Made by a program: the position numbers and the translations under genes. From the NCBI RefSeq assembly GCF_030817015.1, contig NZ_JAUSYS010000001.1, forward strand, positions 3,286,001-3,350,000: DNA of 64,000 bases, given 5' to 3'. The notes under the pieces were generated by a model. It was not told the DNA's origin and ran no database searches. It saw only the letters and a list, made by a program, of their open reading frames with translations. Each line of letters opens with the position of its first letter. The stretch's first letter is position 1. This stretch comes from Arthrobacter sp. V1I7. Its GTDB lineage: Bacteria; Actinomycetota; Actinomycetes; Actinomycetales; Micrococcaceae. Shown here in pieces: positions 17,834 to 27,007 of this stretch.

Positions 17834-19177
17834 TCAGCCCTTGACGTACGGTATGCCGCTGGCGGCGGGAGGACGGGACCGGCCCACGAGCCCGGCCACG
17901 GCCAGCACCGTCACGAGGTACGGCAGCATGGCCATGAACTGGCTCGGGACCGGGGTACCGATGATGGTCACGATGCTCTGCAGGTTGTCCGCGAAACCGA
18001 ACAGCAGGGCGGCGAAGAACGCCCCGATCGGGTTCCAGCGGCCGAAGATCAGGGCGGCGAGGGCAATGAAGCCGCGGCCGCCGGAGATCTCCTTGGTGAA
18101 GCTGTCGATTGCCACGAGGGTGAAGAACGATCCGCCGATGCCGGCGATGGCGCCGCCGAGGGTGACGTTCCAGAACCGGGTCGCGTTGACCTTGATGCCC
18201 ATGGTGTCCGCCGCCTGCGGGTGTTCGCCCACGGCCCGGACCCGCAGGCCCCACTTGGTCTTGAACAACCCGACCCACACCAGGAAAACGGCGGCGTACA
18301 TAAGGTAGCCGACGACCGACTGCTTGAACAGGATGGGGCCGAGCACGGGGATGCTGGAGAGCACGGGGATCTCGATGATCGGCAGCTGGCCGGGGGCATT
18401 GAACATCTCCTTGTCCGCCTGCATGACGGTGCTGAACAGGAAGCCGGTGAGGCCGGACACCAGGACGTTGAGCACCACGCCGACGATGATCTGGTTGACC
18501 ACATACCTGATACTGAACAACGCCAGCACCATGGACACGACGGCTCCCGCAACGGCCGCGGCGAGCAGGCCCACGAAGGGGTTGTGGGTCAGGGTTGCCA
18601 CGATCGCGGCCGTGAAGGCACCGCCCAGGAGCTGTCCTTCGATGGCGATGTTGACGACGCCGACGCGTTCGCAGAGCACGCCGGACAGCGATCCAAAGAC
18701 CAGCGGCACGGCGAGGGTGACCGATCCGGCGATCAGGCCGGCCAGCGAGATGCTGGGGGTCCGGGCGCCGCCGACCACCCAGATCAGGAAGGCGGCCACG
18801 AAGAGGACAATGAACGCGATCGGCAGCCAGCGCGGCGGCCGCTGGTTCCTGGCCTTGAGGAAAAGGGCGTAGCCCGCCAGGCCCAGCATGATCACGGAGA
18901 GGACTATCCCGCCGAGGAAGGCAGGCACTTCGATCGCCGGCAGCTGGAAGAAGTCGCCGCTGGAGGAAATGCCGAACCTGGCGGTCTGGTTGGGACCGAG
19001 CAGGCCGAAGAAGATGAACGCGACGACGCCCAGCACCAGCAGCGTCACCGGCAGCTTCCAGGTCACGGGTTTGAAGGTCACCGCGGGTTTGGCGTCAGTG
19101 GCCGGCTGGGTCTGTCCCGATCCGGGTTTGTCCGGCTGCGCTTTTCCCGGTTGAGGCGACGTCGCTGTTGTGCTCAT
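17834..19177 (-). CDS. Nucleoside ABC transporter permease (NupQ/YufQ-like)
   Basis: A 447-residue membrane permease of the BPD_transp_2 (LivH/RbsC-like) family. After an N-terminal Pro/Gln/Lys-rich cytoplasmic stretch come about ten hydrophobic segments, with the EAA-like loop near GLRVRAVGEHPQAADTMGI. The phrase CERVGVVNIAIEGQLLGGA is characteristic of nucleoside permeases of the BMP-dependent type. The ATG has a GGAGGT site six bases away and overlaps the stop of the paired permease by four bases. The substrate (nucleosides) is inferred from the BMP lipoprotein and the cdd/deoA neighbours. Confidence 0.9.
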   Translation of the reverse strand: MSTTATSPQPGKAQPDKPGSGQTQPATDAKPAVTFKPVTWKLPVTLLVLGVVAFIFFGLLGPNQTARFGISSSGDFFQLPAIEVPAFLGGIVLSVIMLGLAGYALFLKARNQRPPRWLPIAFIVLFVAAFLIWVVGGARTPSISLAGLIAGSVTLAVPLVFGSLSGVLCERVGVVNIAIEGQLLGGAFTAAIVATLTHNPFVGLLAAAVAGAVVSMVLALFSIRYVVNQIIVGVVLNVLVSGLTGFLFSTVMQADKEMFNAPGQLPIIEIPVLSSIPVLGPILFKQSVVGYLMYAAVFLVWVGLFKTKWGLRVRAVGEHPQAADTMGIKVNATRFWNVTLGGAIAGIGGSFFTLVAIDSFTKEISGGRGFIALAALIFGRWNPIGAFFAALLFGFADNLQSIVTIIGTPVPSQFMAMLPYLVTVLAVAGLVGRSRPPAASGIPYVKG

Positions 19178-20577
19178 GCTGCACCTCCGGTGGTTGCTGC
19201 CGGCCGGGACCTGCCGGCAGGTGCGGCCTTCTTCTTGCGCGGGTTGAGTCCGAAGATCGCCCGGATCAGGGGCGGGGCCGCGATGAACAGCACGATCAGG
19301 GACTGGACCACCAGCACGATGTCGATCGGGGTTCCGGTCTGGATCTGCATCTGGACCGCTCCGGCGCGGAAGGCGCCGAACAGCACGCCGGCGGCGAAGG
19401 TGCCCCACGGCGTCGAACGTCCCAGCAGCGCCACCGTGATGGCGTCAAAGCCGTACGTGGCCGCGACGCCGTCGGTGAGGACCTTTTCGGTGCCCGCCAC
19501 CTGGGCGACGCCGGAGAGTCCGGCCAGGCCGCCGGCGATTGCCATCCCCAGGATCGTGGCGCGCGGCACGTTGATGCCGGCGCTCAGCGCCGCCTTGGGG
19601 TTGGCGCCGACGGCACGGAACTCGAAGCCGATCGTGGAGCGGTTCAGCAGCCACCAGACGAACACGGTGGCCGCGATGGCCAGCAGGAAGCCCAGGTGCA
19701 GCCGGTACTGGCTGCCGAGGATCTGCGGATACACGGCGGTCGGGTCCAGGACCGGGGAGATCGGGGTGGTCTCCCCCGGCCGCTGGAACGCCGGAGTGTC
19801 CAGCAGGTAGCGCACGAGGTAGAGCGCGATGTAGTTGAACATGATCGTCACGATCACCTCGTGGGCGCCGGTCCTGGCCTTGAGCAGCCCGACGAGGCCG
19901 CCCCAGACGGCACCGCCGACGACGCCGGCCAGCAGGACCAGCAGCAGGTGCAGCCCCAGCGGAAGGTGCAGCGCGAAGCCGACCCAGGACGCGAGGATGC
20001 CGGCCATGATGATCTGGCCTTGGGCGCCGATGTTGAACAGGCCGGCGCGGAAGGCCAGGGCGACGCCCAGGCCGGCCGTGATCAGCGGGGTCGCGATCGT
20101 GAGGGTTTCCAGCAGCGGGGCGAACTGGCCGCCGACGCCGGAACCCCGGGGGTTGTACACCGAGCCCTGGAACAGGGCCACGTAGGAGCGGGTGGCGGCG
20201 GACCACACGGCGGAGAAGAAGTCGCTGGGGCGGGCAAAGAGGTAGCCCGCCGTGGCGCCGACCTGTCTGTCGGTGCTGGCGATGAGCAGGCCGCCCAGGG
20301 TCAGCGCGAGCAGCACGGCGAGGACGGAGACCATGCCGCTGCCGGTGGAGATCCTGCGCAGCACAGAGTCCGGGCGGCCCGGGACGGAGCCGCTCTGGGC
20401 CGAGACGGGCACGGCCGAGGGCCGCATCGCGCCGCCGGCGGTGTCCAGAGCGGTGACCGAGGCGGCGTCCGGTGCCTGGATCTCGTCCTCGGGCGCCGTG
20501 CCCGGCGCCGTGCCCGCGCCCGGCGCCGTGTCCGGACCCGGTTCAGCCGCGTGGCGTGGCTGGTGTTTTTCAGTCAT
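19174..20577 (-). CDS. Nucleoside ABC transporter permease (NupP/YufP-like)
   Basis: A 467-residue partner permease of the same family. A long Ala/Pro/Gly-rich cytoplasmic N-terminus of about 75 residues precedes the first hydrophobic segment (VSVLAVLLALTLGGLLIAS). Later segments include AFRAGLFNIGAQGQIIMAGI, the equivalent of the family's glycine-rich signature, and the coupling loop FEFRAVGANPKAALSAGI. The ATG overlaps the end of the ATPase gene by eight bases. It forms the heterodimeric channel with the following gene product. Confidence 0.9.
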   Translation of the reverse strand: MTEKHQPRHAAEPGPDTAPGAGTAPGTAPEDEIQAPDAASVTALDTAGGAMRPSAVPVSAQSGSVPGRPDSVLRRISTGSGMVSVLAVLLALTLGGLLIASTDRQVGATAGYLFARPSDFFSAVWSAATRSYVALFQGSVYNPRGSGVGGQFAPLLETLTIATPLITAGLGVALAFRAGLFNIGAQGQIIMAGILASWVGFALHLPLGLHLLLVLLAGVVGGAVWGGLVGLLKARTGAHEVIVTIMFNYIALYLVRYLLDTPAFQRPGETTPISPVLDPTAVYPQILGSQYRLHLGFLLAIAATVFVWWLLNRSTIGFEFRAVGANPKAALSAGINVPRATILGMAIAGGLAGLSGVAQVAGTEKVLTDGVAATYGFDAITVALLGRSTPWGTFAAGVLFGAFRAGAVQMQIQTGTPIDIVLVVQSLIVLFIAAPPLIRAIFGLNPRKKKAAPAGRSRPAATTGGAA

Positions 20578-22189
20578 GGTGTTCTCCTACGGCGCCGGAA
20601 TGGGGCTCCTGCACGGGCTGCGCGGCATGCGCCGGGTTAATGGCCCGGGTGCCGGCGTGGTGCCTGGTGGCGGTGTCTGCCTGGGCGTCGGCCGGGGAGA
20701 GCCCGGCCATCATCAGTCCGAGGACGTCGCGTCCGGTGCCCGCGGGGACAATCCCCACGAGCTTGCCCTTGTAGAGCACCGCGATCCGGTCGGCCAGCTC
20801 GATCACCTCGTCCAGTTCGGTGGAGACGATCATCACCGGGGTGCCCTGGTCCCGCTCGGCCACGATGCGTTTGTGCAGGAACTCGATGGATCCCACGTCG
20901 ACGCCTCGGGTGGGCTGTGAGGCGATGAAGAGGCGCAGCGGACGGGACAGCTCGCGCGCCATGACGACCTTCTGCTGGTTGCCGCCGGACAGGGTGCCTG
21001 CGGCGAGCAAACCGGACGGGGTGCGCACGTCGAACTCGTCGATCCGGGTTTTCGCGTTCTCCAGGATCTTGGCCGGGCTCATGCTGATGCCCTTGGCGAA
21101 CGGTGCCTGGTCGTAGCGGTCCAGGATCAGGTTTTCGGCAATCGAGAAGGTACCGATCAACCCGTCGACGGAGCGGTCTTCGGGCACGAAGCCGACGCCG
21201 GAGTTCAGGATGTCCTTGACGTTGCGGCCCACAAGCTCTTCGCCGTCGAGCAGGATGGAGCCCTGGACCCGGTCCTGCAGGCCCAGGATGGCCTCGGTGA
21301 GTTCGGTCTGGCCGTTGCCCTGGACTCCGGCGATGGCGAGGATCTCGCCGCGGGCGATGTCGAAGCTGATGCCGTCCACGACGTGCTGGCCGCTCGGCGC
21401 AATGACCGTGAGGTCCCGGACTTGGAAGGTCTTTTCCTGCGGCTTGGCCGGGGCCTTGTCCAGGGTCAGGCTGACGGCCCGGCCCACCATCATGGAGGCG
21501 AGCTCCGTCGTCGAGGCGCCGGGATCGGCGCTGCCGACCACCTTGCCGCGCCGGATCACCGTGATGGTGTCCGAGACGGCCTTGACCTCACGGAGCTTGT
21601 GCGAAATGAAGACGATCGAGGTGCCGTGGCTCTTCAGCTGGCGCATGATGTCCAGCAGCTCATCGGTGTCCTGCGGGGTCAGCACGGCGGTCGGCTCGTC
21701 GAGGATCAGCACCTTGGCGTCCCGGACGAGCGCCTTGATGATTTCGACGCGCTGCTGCACGCCCACCGGGAGGTCTTCGATCAGGGCATCGGGATCGACG
21801 TCAAAGCCGTACCGGTCGGAGATCTCCTTGATCTTCCGGCGCGTGTCGTCGAGGTTCAGGAAGCCGCCGGCCTTGGTGACTTCCGCTCCCAGGGCGACGT
21901 TTTCGGCAACCGTGAAGACGGGGACCAGCATGAAGTGCTGGTGCACCATGCCGATGCCGGCGGCCATGGCGTCTCCGGGGCCGCGGAAGGTGACGGGTTT
22001 TCCGTCGATGAGGATTTCGCCCTCGGTGGGCTCGTACAGCCCGTACAACACATTCATCAGCGTGGACTTGCCGGCGCCGTTCTCGCCGAGCAGACAGTGG
22101 ATCTGCCCGGGTTCAACGACCACGTCGATGTGATCGTTGGCGACCAGGGAGCCGAAGCGTTTGGTGATCCCCTTGAGTTCAAGTTTCAA
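20570..22189 (-). CDS. Nucleoside ABC transporter ATP-binding protein (NupO/YufO-like)
   Basis: A 539-residue protein with two ABC domains in tandem, as in sugar/nucleoside importers. Domain 1 has Walker [10 protein letters not shown], the Q-loop VHQHFMLVP and Walker [14 protein letters not shown]. Domain 2 has the degenerate Walker A GVQGNGQTEL, signature [10 protein letters not shown] and ends IVSTELDEVIELADRIAV. The TTG at 22189, beginning LKLELKGITKRFGS, matches the normal family N-terminus; an in-frame ATG at 22252 is an alternative. It is separated from the BMP gene by a strong hairpin, which may reduce its expression relative to the binding protein. Confidence 0.9.
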   Translation of the reverse strand: MKLELKGITKRFGSLVANDHIDVVVEPGQIHCLLGENGAGKSTLMNVLYGLYEPTEGEILIDGKPVTFRGPGDAMAAGIGMVHQHFMLVPVFTVAENVALGAEVTKAGGFLNLDDTRRKIKEISDRYGFDVDPDALIEDLPVGVQQRVEIIKALVRDAKVLILDEPTAVLTPQDTDELLDIMRQLKSHGTSIVFISHKLREVKAVSDTITVIRRGKVVGSADPGASTTELASMMVGRAVSLTLDKAPAKPQEKTFQVRDLTVIAPSGQHVVDGISFDIARGEILAIAGVQGNGQTELTEAILGLQDRVQGSILLDGEELVGRNVKDILNSGVGFVPEDRSVDGLIGTFSIAENLILDRYDQAPFAKGISMSPAKILENAKTRIDEFDVRTPSGLLAAGTLSGGNQQKVVMARELSRPLRLFIASQPTRGVDVGSIEFLHKRIVAERDQGTPVMIVSTELDEVIELADRIAVLYKGKLVGIVPAGTGRDVLGLMMAGLSPADAQADTATRHHAGTRAINPAHAAQPVQEPHSGAVGEHHD

Positions 22190-22296
22190 AACTCTGACCA
22201 ATCTCGAAGTGTCCGGCAGGCTTCGCCCGGACAGATGATGGGGCTGCAGCACCAGCCTAGTGCCTGTGGCCTGCAGCGAAGCGTAGCCCGCTCAAC

Positions 22297-22346
22297 GAAA
22301 AGCGCCACAGCCCGTGCGGTGGATGACCGTACGGGCCGCGGCGCTT
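22297..22346 (-). terminator. Intercistronic hairpin between BMP lipoprotein and ATPase genes
   Basis: AAGCGCC pairs with GGCGCTT and, inside, GCCCGT pairs with ACGGGC with a small internal loop. On the minus strand it is followed by a short T-run (CTTTTCG). It starts 12 bases after the BMP stop codon and probably attenuates transcription into the ATPase/permease genes. Confidence 0.7.
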
Positions 22347-22357
22347 AGCGGAGGAAG

Positions 22358-23467
22358 TCAGGCCTTCGGGCTGGCTGCGGATTCGACCTTCAGCTTGCCG
22401 TCGGTGATGTCCTTCTTGATCTGGTCCAGCTCGGTCTTCAGCTCGGCCGGAACAGCGGAATCGAGGTCGTGGAACGGAGCCAGCTGCACGCCGTCGTTCG
22501 CGAGGGTGCCGACGTACGGCGTGTTCGTGAATTTGCCGTCCTTGTCTTCCTTCACCACGTTCTCCACTGCCTCGCCCATGAGCTTCATGACGGAGGTAAG
22601 CATCAGGTCCTTGTACTCCGGTGCGGTGCGGAAGCCGTCGGAGTCGACCCAGATGAGCTTGACGTCCTTGCCTGCTGCCTTGGCTTCCTTCAGGGCCGCG
22701 CCGGCACCCTTGCCAACCGGACCGGCGACGGGCATCACAATGTCTGCGCCCTGGTCCAGGAAGTTCTGGGTCAGCTGCTTACCTGTGTCCTGCTTCACGA
22801 AGTCGCCGGTGAAGCTGCCGTCCTGGGCTGCCTTGTCCCAGCCGAGGACCTTGACGTTCTTGCCCTTCTGTTCGTTGTAGTACTTGACGCCGTCGGCGTA
22901 GCCGTCCATGAAGATGGTGACCGTGGGGATCTTGATGCCGCCGAAGGTGGCAACCGTTCCGGTCTTGGTGGTGCCTGCCGCGAGGTAACCGGCCAGGAAG
23001 GCCGCCTGCGCCGTGTCGTAGATGATCGGCTTCACGTTGGCGATCGGGGTGTCGTAGCCGAAGTCGATGATGGCGAAGTGGCTGTTCGGGTTTGCCGTGG
23101 CCTGGGCCTTCGTGGCGTCGCCGAGCAGGAAGCCGACCGTGACGGTCAGGTCGCAGCCGGCCGTGACCATGGCGCGCAGGTTGGGCTCGAAGTCGTTGTT
23201 GGTCTGGGACTCAATCTGGTTGACCTTGATGCCCAGGTCCTTCTCGGCCTTCTTCAGTCCCTCGTATGAGGACTGGTTGAACGACTGGTCGTCGAATCCA
23301 CCCGAGTCGGAGACGATGCAGCCGGTGTAATCGCTGGCCGTCTGGGTGGCGCTGCTGCCGGCGTCGGGGGCCGCCCCGCAACCGGTCAACAGGAGTGCAG
23401 CCGCGCCCGCGGTGGCAACACCGGCCATGGAACCGCGCTTGAGGGTGACACGCAGAGAGTTCTTCAA
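22358..23467 (-). CDS. BMP family nucleoside-binding lipoprotein
   Basis: A 369-residue lipoprotein of the Bmp/Med/PnrA family, which binds purine or pyrimidine nucleosides outside the membrane. The signal peptide ends LLLTGCGAA (Cys30). The mature domain has GCIVSDSGGFDDQSFNQSS, the conserved ligand-binding D-x-x-FN region, then NSHFAIIDFGYD and QAAFLAGYLAAG, where the family has its aromatic and acidic ligands, and VMPVAGPVGKGAG. It is the first gene of the operon and is likely expressed most, because a terminator-like hairpin follows it. Confidence 0.93.
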   Translation of the reverse strand: MKNSLRVTLKRGSMAGVATAGAAALLLTGCGAAPDAGSSATQTASDYTGCIVSDSGGFDDQSFNQSSYEGLKKAEKDLGIKVNQIESQTNNDFEPNLRAMVTAGCDLTVTVGFLLGDATKAQATANPNSHFAIIDFGYDTPIANVKPIIYDTAQAAFLAGYLAAGTTKTGTVATFGGIKIPTVTIFMDGYADGVKYYNEQKGKNVKVLGWDKAAQDGSFTGDFVKQDTGKQLTQNFLDQGADIVMPVAGPVGKGAGAALKEAKAAGKDVKLIWVDSDGFRTAPEYKDLMLTSVMKLMGEAVENVVKEDKDGKFTNTPYVGTLANDGVQLAPFHDLDSAVPAELKTELDQIKKDITDGKLKVESAASPKA

Positions 23468-23706
23468 TGTTCCTCCAGGAAGAAAGAGTAAGCGCCACGA
23501 CGGAGCTCAATGAGTGTCTGTTGGCGGTGTTGCCGCTGCAACGCTGTTTTCACTGATGGAATTCGCAGCACTGCGCCGAGGCGCACTGATGCAAGCTACT
23601 TTAGTGTCCTGCGCCACGTGCAGATAGCACACCATTGCGCAATTCCCCGGATTGTTGAGAACTTGTTACCAGGCGGTAGCCCCGTGCCGGCCGCGGGCCA
23701 GCGGCG

Positions 23707-24756
23707 CTAGACCCGGACGAGCATCTTGCCGGTGTTGGCGCCGTCGAGCAGGTCAATGAATGCCTGCGGCGCATTCTCCAGCCCGTCCACCACGGTCTCG
23801 TCGTACCGGACCGTGCCGTCCGCCAGCCAGGCCGCCATCTGCTGGGCGAATTCAGCGGAATGCTGCCGCTGTCCGCTCACGAGGAAGCCGCGGAGGGTCA
23901 GCTGCTTGCCGATGGCGACGGCCAGGTTGCGGGGGGCAGCCGGGGCGACGGTGGCGTTGTACTGCGAAATGGCGCCGCACATGGCCACCCGTCCGCCCAC
24001 GTTCAGGACCGAGAGCGCCGCCTCGAGGTGATCCCCGCCGACGTTGTCGAAGTAGACGTCGATCCCGTTCTTCCCGGCTGCCTCCTGCAGCAGCTCACGG
24101 ACCGGGCCGTCGTGGTAGTTGAATGCGGCGTCGAAGCCGAGCTCCAGCAGCCGCGCCACCTTCTCGGCACTGCCGGCGCTGCCGATCACCCGCGCGGCTC
24201 CCCTGGCCTTGGCGATCTGGCCCACCAGGGAACCCACGGCCCCGGCTGCTCCGGAGACGAAGACCGCGTCGCCCGGCGTGAACTCGGCGACCTTCAACAA
24301 CCCGGCGTATGCGGTGAGACCGGTCATGCCGAGGGCTCCGAGGAACGCGGAAGCCGGGGCAAGGTCCGTGCGGGCCGGCGTGGTGGCGGCGGCGTCCACG
24401 ACGGCGTACTCCCGCCAGCCGAGCTGGTGCACGACAGTGTCCCCCACCGCCCGGACCTCGGCCCGGGAGGCGATAATCTCGCCGACGGCGCCGCCGCTGA
24501 GCGCCGCGTCCAGGGCGAACGGCGCGGAATAGGACTTGACGTCGTTCATCCGGCCCCGCATGTACGGGTCGACCGAGATGTAGCGGTTGCGGACCAGCAC
24601 CTGGCCGTCCTGCAGGGCCGGCAGCGGGGTCTCCGCGAGCCGGAAGTTCTCCGGCACCGGGCGGCCGTGCGGCCGGGACGCCAGCTGGATCTCGCGCGTG
24701 GTCGTGGGGAGCTGCGTAGTGGCGAGCTGCGTGGTGGGTACGCCCTGGGTGCTCAT
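23707..24756 (-). CDS. NADPH-dependent MDR-family oxidoreductase (CurA/PTGR-like)
   Basis: A 349-residue zinc-independent medium-chain reductase of the leukotriene B4 12-hydroxydehydrogenase/curcumin reductase group, which reduces alpha,beta-unsaturated carbonyls. The family N-terminus is present (RPHGRPVPENFRL), as are YMRGRMNDVKSY, the nucleotide-binding VSGAAGAVGSLVGQIAK and YFDNVGGDHLEAAL. The ATG overlaps the stop of the truncated ohr by four bases (ATGA), so it may be co-transcribed under OhrR control and serve to detoxify lipid-peroxidation aldehydes. That role is inferred from position. Confidence 0.9.
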   Translation of the reverse strand: MSTQGVPTTQLATTQLPTTTREIQLASRPHGRPVPENFRLAETPLPALQDGQVLVRNRYISVDPYMRGRMNDVKSYSAPFALDAALSGGAVGEIIASRAEVRAVGDTVVHQLGWREYAVVDAAATTPARTDLAPASAFLGALGMTGLTAYAGLLKVAEFTPGDAVFVSGAAGAVGSLVGQIAKARGAARVIGSAGSAEKVARLLELGFDAAFNYHDGPVRELLQEAAGKNGIDVYFDNVGGDHLEAALSVLNVGGRVAMCGAISQYNATVAPAAPRNLAVAIGKQLTLRGFLVSGQRQHSAEFAQQMAAWLADGTVRYDETVVDGLENAPQAFIDLLDGANTGKMLVRV

Positions 24757-24938
24757 GCTGTGACCTCCAGAATGCTGATGTCGACGGTCATGTTTCCGCG
24801 GGTGGCGTTGGAGTCCGGGCAGATCCGGTGCGCCCTCGCCACGAGGGCCTCGGCATTGAGTTTGCCGTCCTGGCTGCGGGCGCTGCCGTCACGGTTCTCA
24901 CCGGAGGCGAGTGCCTCTGCTGTGTAGAGCGTCTTCAA
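24753..24938 (-). pseudogene. ohr: Organic hydroperoxide resistance protein Ohr with large internal deletion
   Basis: The 61-codon frame joins the exact N-terminus of Ohr (KTLYTAEALASG, up to about residue 28) to its C-terminus (CPDSNATRGNMTVDIS). About 75-80 internal residues are missing, including the segment with the first catalytic cysteine (GYAACF in normal Ohr), so peroxidase activity must be lost. The frame is kept across the junction, and the start is TTG with a weak ribosome site. ohrR with its operator lies directly upstream and an oxidoreductase overlaps its end. It could survive only as a leader that maintains translational coupling. Confidence 0.8.
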
Positions 24939-25064
24939 GGGGTTCCGTTCTGTTGGAGGCGAGTGCTAAGCGGGTTCGCCGGAAACCTGCCGAGGCGCCG
25001 TAAACTTCCGGCGAATGGGCGCGCTTCCCGCGCTTTCGACGTCGGACACGTCGGCGGGAAGGGG

Positions 25065-25529
25065 TCAGCGGGAGGCGTGCAGCGCGGCGGTAAGCCGGCC
25101 GAGCGTGTCCCGGAGCTGGTCAAGTTCTGCGGGCGAGAGCCCGGCGGCGTCCGCGAGCTGTTGCGGTATGCCGGTGGCCCTGGCGCTCAGGGCCGCGCCG
25201 GGGTCGGTCAGGAAGACCTCCACCCGGCGCTCGTCCTCCGCGGACCGGCGCCGTTCCACGAGGCCCAGGGCCTCGAGCCGCTTGAGCAGGGGCGAGAGGG
25301 TGCCCGAGTCGAGGCCCAGCTCCGCCCCCAGCTCCCGGACGCTGCGCGGCTGCTCTTCCCAGAGCACCAGCATCACGAGGTACTGCGGGTAGGTCAGCCC
25401 GAGCTCCTCGAGCAGGGGCCGGTACACCGCGGTGGCTGCCCGCGACGCAGAGTACATCGCAAAGCAGACCTGCCGGTTGAGGCGGAGGTCGTCGGGTCTC
25501 GGGGCGGGGAGGCTCGGCTCGATGGTCAC
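25065..25529 (-). CDS. ohrR: MarR-family organic hydroperoxide sensor-repressor OhrR
   Basis: A 154-residue winged-helix repressor. RQVCFAMYSASRA carries the N-terminal reactive cysteine that senses organic hydroperoxides in the one-Cys OhrR group, and LGLTYPQYLVMLVLWE is the family hallmark. The recognition helix lies in LGLDSGTLSPLLKRLEA and the wing in ERRRSAEDERRVEVFL. The GTG at 25529 is preferred since a perfect OhrR-type palindrome lies just upstream of it; the longer frame would read through that operator. Its natural target ohr, next downstream, is deleted internally. Confidence 0.92.
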   Translation of the reverse strand: MTIEPSLPAPRPDDLRLNRQVCFAMYSASRAATAVYRPLLEELGLTYPQYLVMLVLWEEQPRSVRELGAELGLDSGTLSPLLKRLEALGLVERRRSAEDERRVEVFLTDPGAALSARATGIPQQLADAAGLSPAELDQLRDTLGRLTAALHASR

Positions 25530-25544
25530 AGCCCAACCGTAGTT

Positions 25545-25559
25545 CACAATTGAATTGTG
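25545..25559. promoter_or_regulatory. OhrR operator, perfect palindrome CACAATTGAATTGTG
   Basis: The 15-base sequence is a perfect dyad around a central G and carries the ACAATT/AATTGT half-sites known for OhrR operators. It lies 16 bases before the ohrR start codon and should mediate autorepression that is relieved by organic peroxides. Confidence 0.85.
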
Positions 25560-25654
25560 CACAACCGAACAGTCACCGACCGAAGAATGCATGACCGAAC
25601 ACTGCATGACCGAACTGGCGGCGCAGCGAACTCCAAATAGCGGAGGAATCGTTC

Positions 25655-26854
25655 CTAGAGGTCGCGGATGGTTCGCAGCGCCGCGGCGGTGAGGACCTGG
25701 ATGCCGAGGCCGAGGGCGCGCTCGTCCAGGATGTAGTCGCCGCGGTGGAGGTCGTATTCCTCGCCTCCGGGGGTTTTGGTGCCCAGCCGCATCATGGCGC
25801 CGGGGGTTTCTGCGAGGAACCAGGCGAAGTCCTCGCCGCCCATCGACTGCGGCGTCAGGACGACGGCGCCCTCGCCGATCTCGGCGCGGGCCGCGGCCTC
25901 GATGAGGGCGGTCTCGTGTTCGGAGTTCACCACCGGGGGCACCCCCCGGGTGTGTTCGAGGTGGACGTCCACGCCGTAGGGCGCCGCGATCTCCTGCACC
26001 ACCTCGTCGAGGATCTGTCCGGCGCTATGCCAGGCGTCGCGGTCCAGGCAGCGCATGGTGCCCGCCATGTAGCCGCTGGCCGGGATCGCGTTTGGAGCGG
26101 AGCCGGCCGAAATATGGCCCCAGACCACGGATACGCCGCTGCGGACATCCACCCGGCGGGACAGCACCGCGGGGACGTTGACCGCGATCTGGGCCAGGGC
26201 AAAGACGAGGTCCTCGGTCAGATGCGGGCGGGAGGTGTGGCCGCCGCGCCCGGTCAGTTCGATCTTGATCGTGTCCGAGGCCGAGGTGATGGCGCCGATG
26301 CGGGTGCCGATCTTGCCGACGTTGATCCGGGGGTCGCAGTGCAGGGCCAGGATGCGGGGAACGCCCTCCAGCACGCCCTGCTCGATGCAGGCGTGCGCAC
26401 CGCCGGGCATGGTCTCTTCGGCGGGTTGGAAGATGATCCGGACGGTGCCCCCCAGCGGGGACTCCTCATGCATGCGCTGCAGGATTAGGGCGATGCCGAG
26501 CATGGTGGTGGTGTGCACGTCGTGCCCGCAGGCGTGCGTCACGCCGTGGTTCTTGGATGCGAACTCGAGCCCGGTCTCCTCGATGATCGGGAGGGCGTCG
26601 ATGTCGCCGCGGAGGGCGGTGGCGATGGGCCCCTCGCCGACGTCCACGGTCAGGCCGGTACCCTCCAGGCGACGGGGCTTGAGCCCGGCGGCCTCGAGTC
26701 GCTTGGCGAGCTTGTCAGTGGTGCGGAACTCCTTGAAGGACAGTTCCGGGTGCGCATGCAGGTCACGTCGGAAGGCGATCAGCTCCGGCAGGAGGGGCTC
26801 CAGCCACGGCTCCACGAGCGTGGTGGGTTCAGCTTCAGTAGTGTAATTGCGCAC
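25655..26854 (-). CDS. M20 family amidohydrolase (N-acyl-amino acid hydrolase type)
   Basis: A 399-residue binuclear metallopeptidase-fold enzyme of the M20D group, which removes acyl groups from amino acids (hippurate hydrolase/IAA-amino acid hydrolase-like). The visible motifs are HPELSFKEFRTTD, ALRGDIDALPI, the metal-binding THACGHDVHTTTMLG and FQPAEETMPGG, the dimerisation-domain GRGGHTSRPHLTEDLV and the C-terminal metal ligand region MGGEDFAWFL. The length is normal. It stands alone between ohrR and manC. The physiological substrate cannot be told from sequence. Confidence 0.9.
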   Translation of the reverse strand: MRNYTTEAEPTTLVEPWLEPLLPELIAFRRDLHAHPELSFKEFRTTDKLAKRLEAAGLKPRRLEGTGLTVDVGEGPIATALRGDIDALPIIEETGLEFASKNHGVTHACGHDVHTTTMLGIALILQRMHEESPLGGTVRIIFQPAEETMPGGAHACIEQGVLEGVPRILALHCDPRINVGKIGTRIGAITSASDTIKIELTGRGGHTSRPHLTEDLVFALAQIAVNVPAVLSRRVDVRSGVSVVWGHISAGSAPNAIPASGYMAGTMRCLDRDAWHSAGQILDEVVQEIAAPYGVDVHLEHTRGVPPVVNSEHETALIEAAARAEIGEGAVVLTPQSMGGEDFAWFLAETPGAMMRLGTKTPGGEEYDLHRGDYILDERALGLGIQVLTAAALRTIRDL

Positions 26855-27007
26855 CCGATAACTCTATCGAGCGGGTAACAATTAGCGGCATTGGGTACGG
26901 CGCGTTACGGGTTCCCGAACAATCGTGGCCCCCAGTCCTGGCCCCGCCGCCAGTCCTGGCCGGCCTGCAGCGACTGGCCCGGCGGGCAGCGACTGGCCGG
27001 CCGGAAG

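Noticed and set aside
24939..25064. Possible second OhrR operator directly before the truncated ohr
   Set aside because: No ACAATT/AATTGT dyad was found there; only the site upstream of ohrR is convincing.
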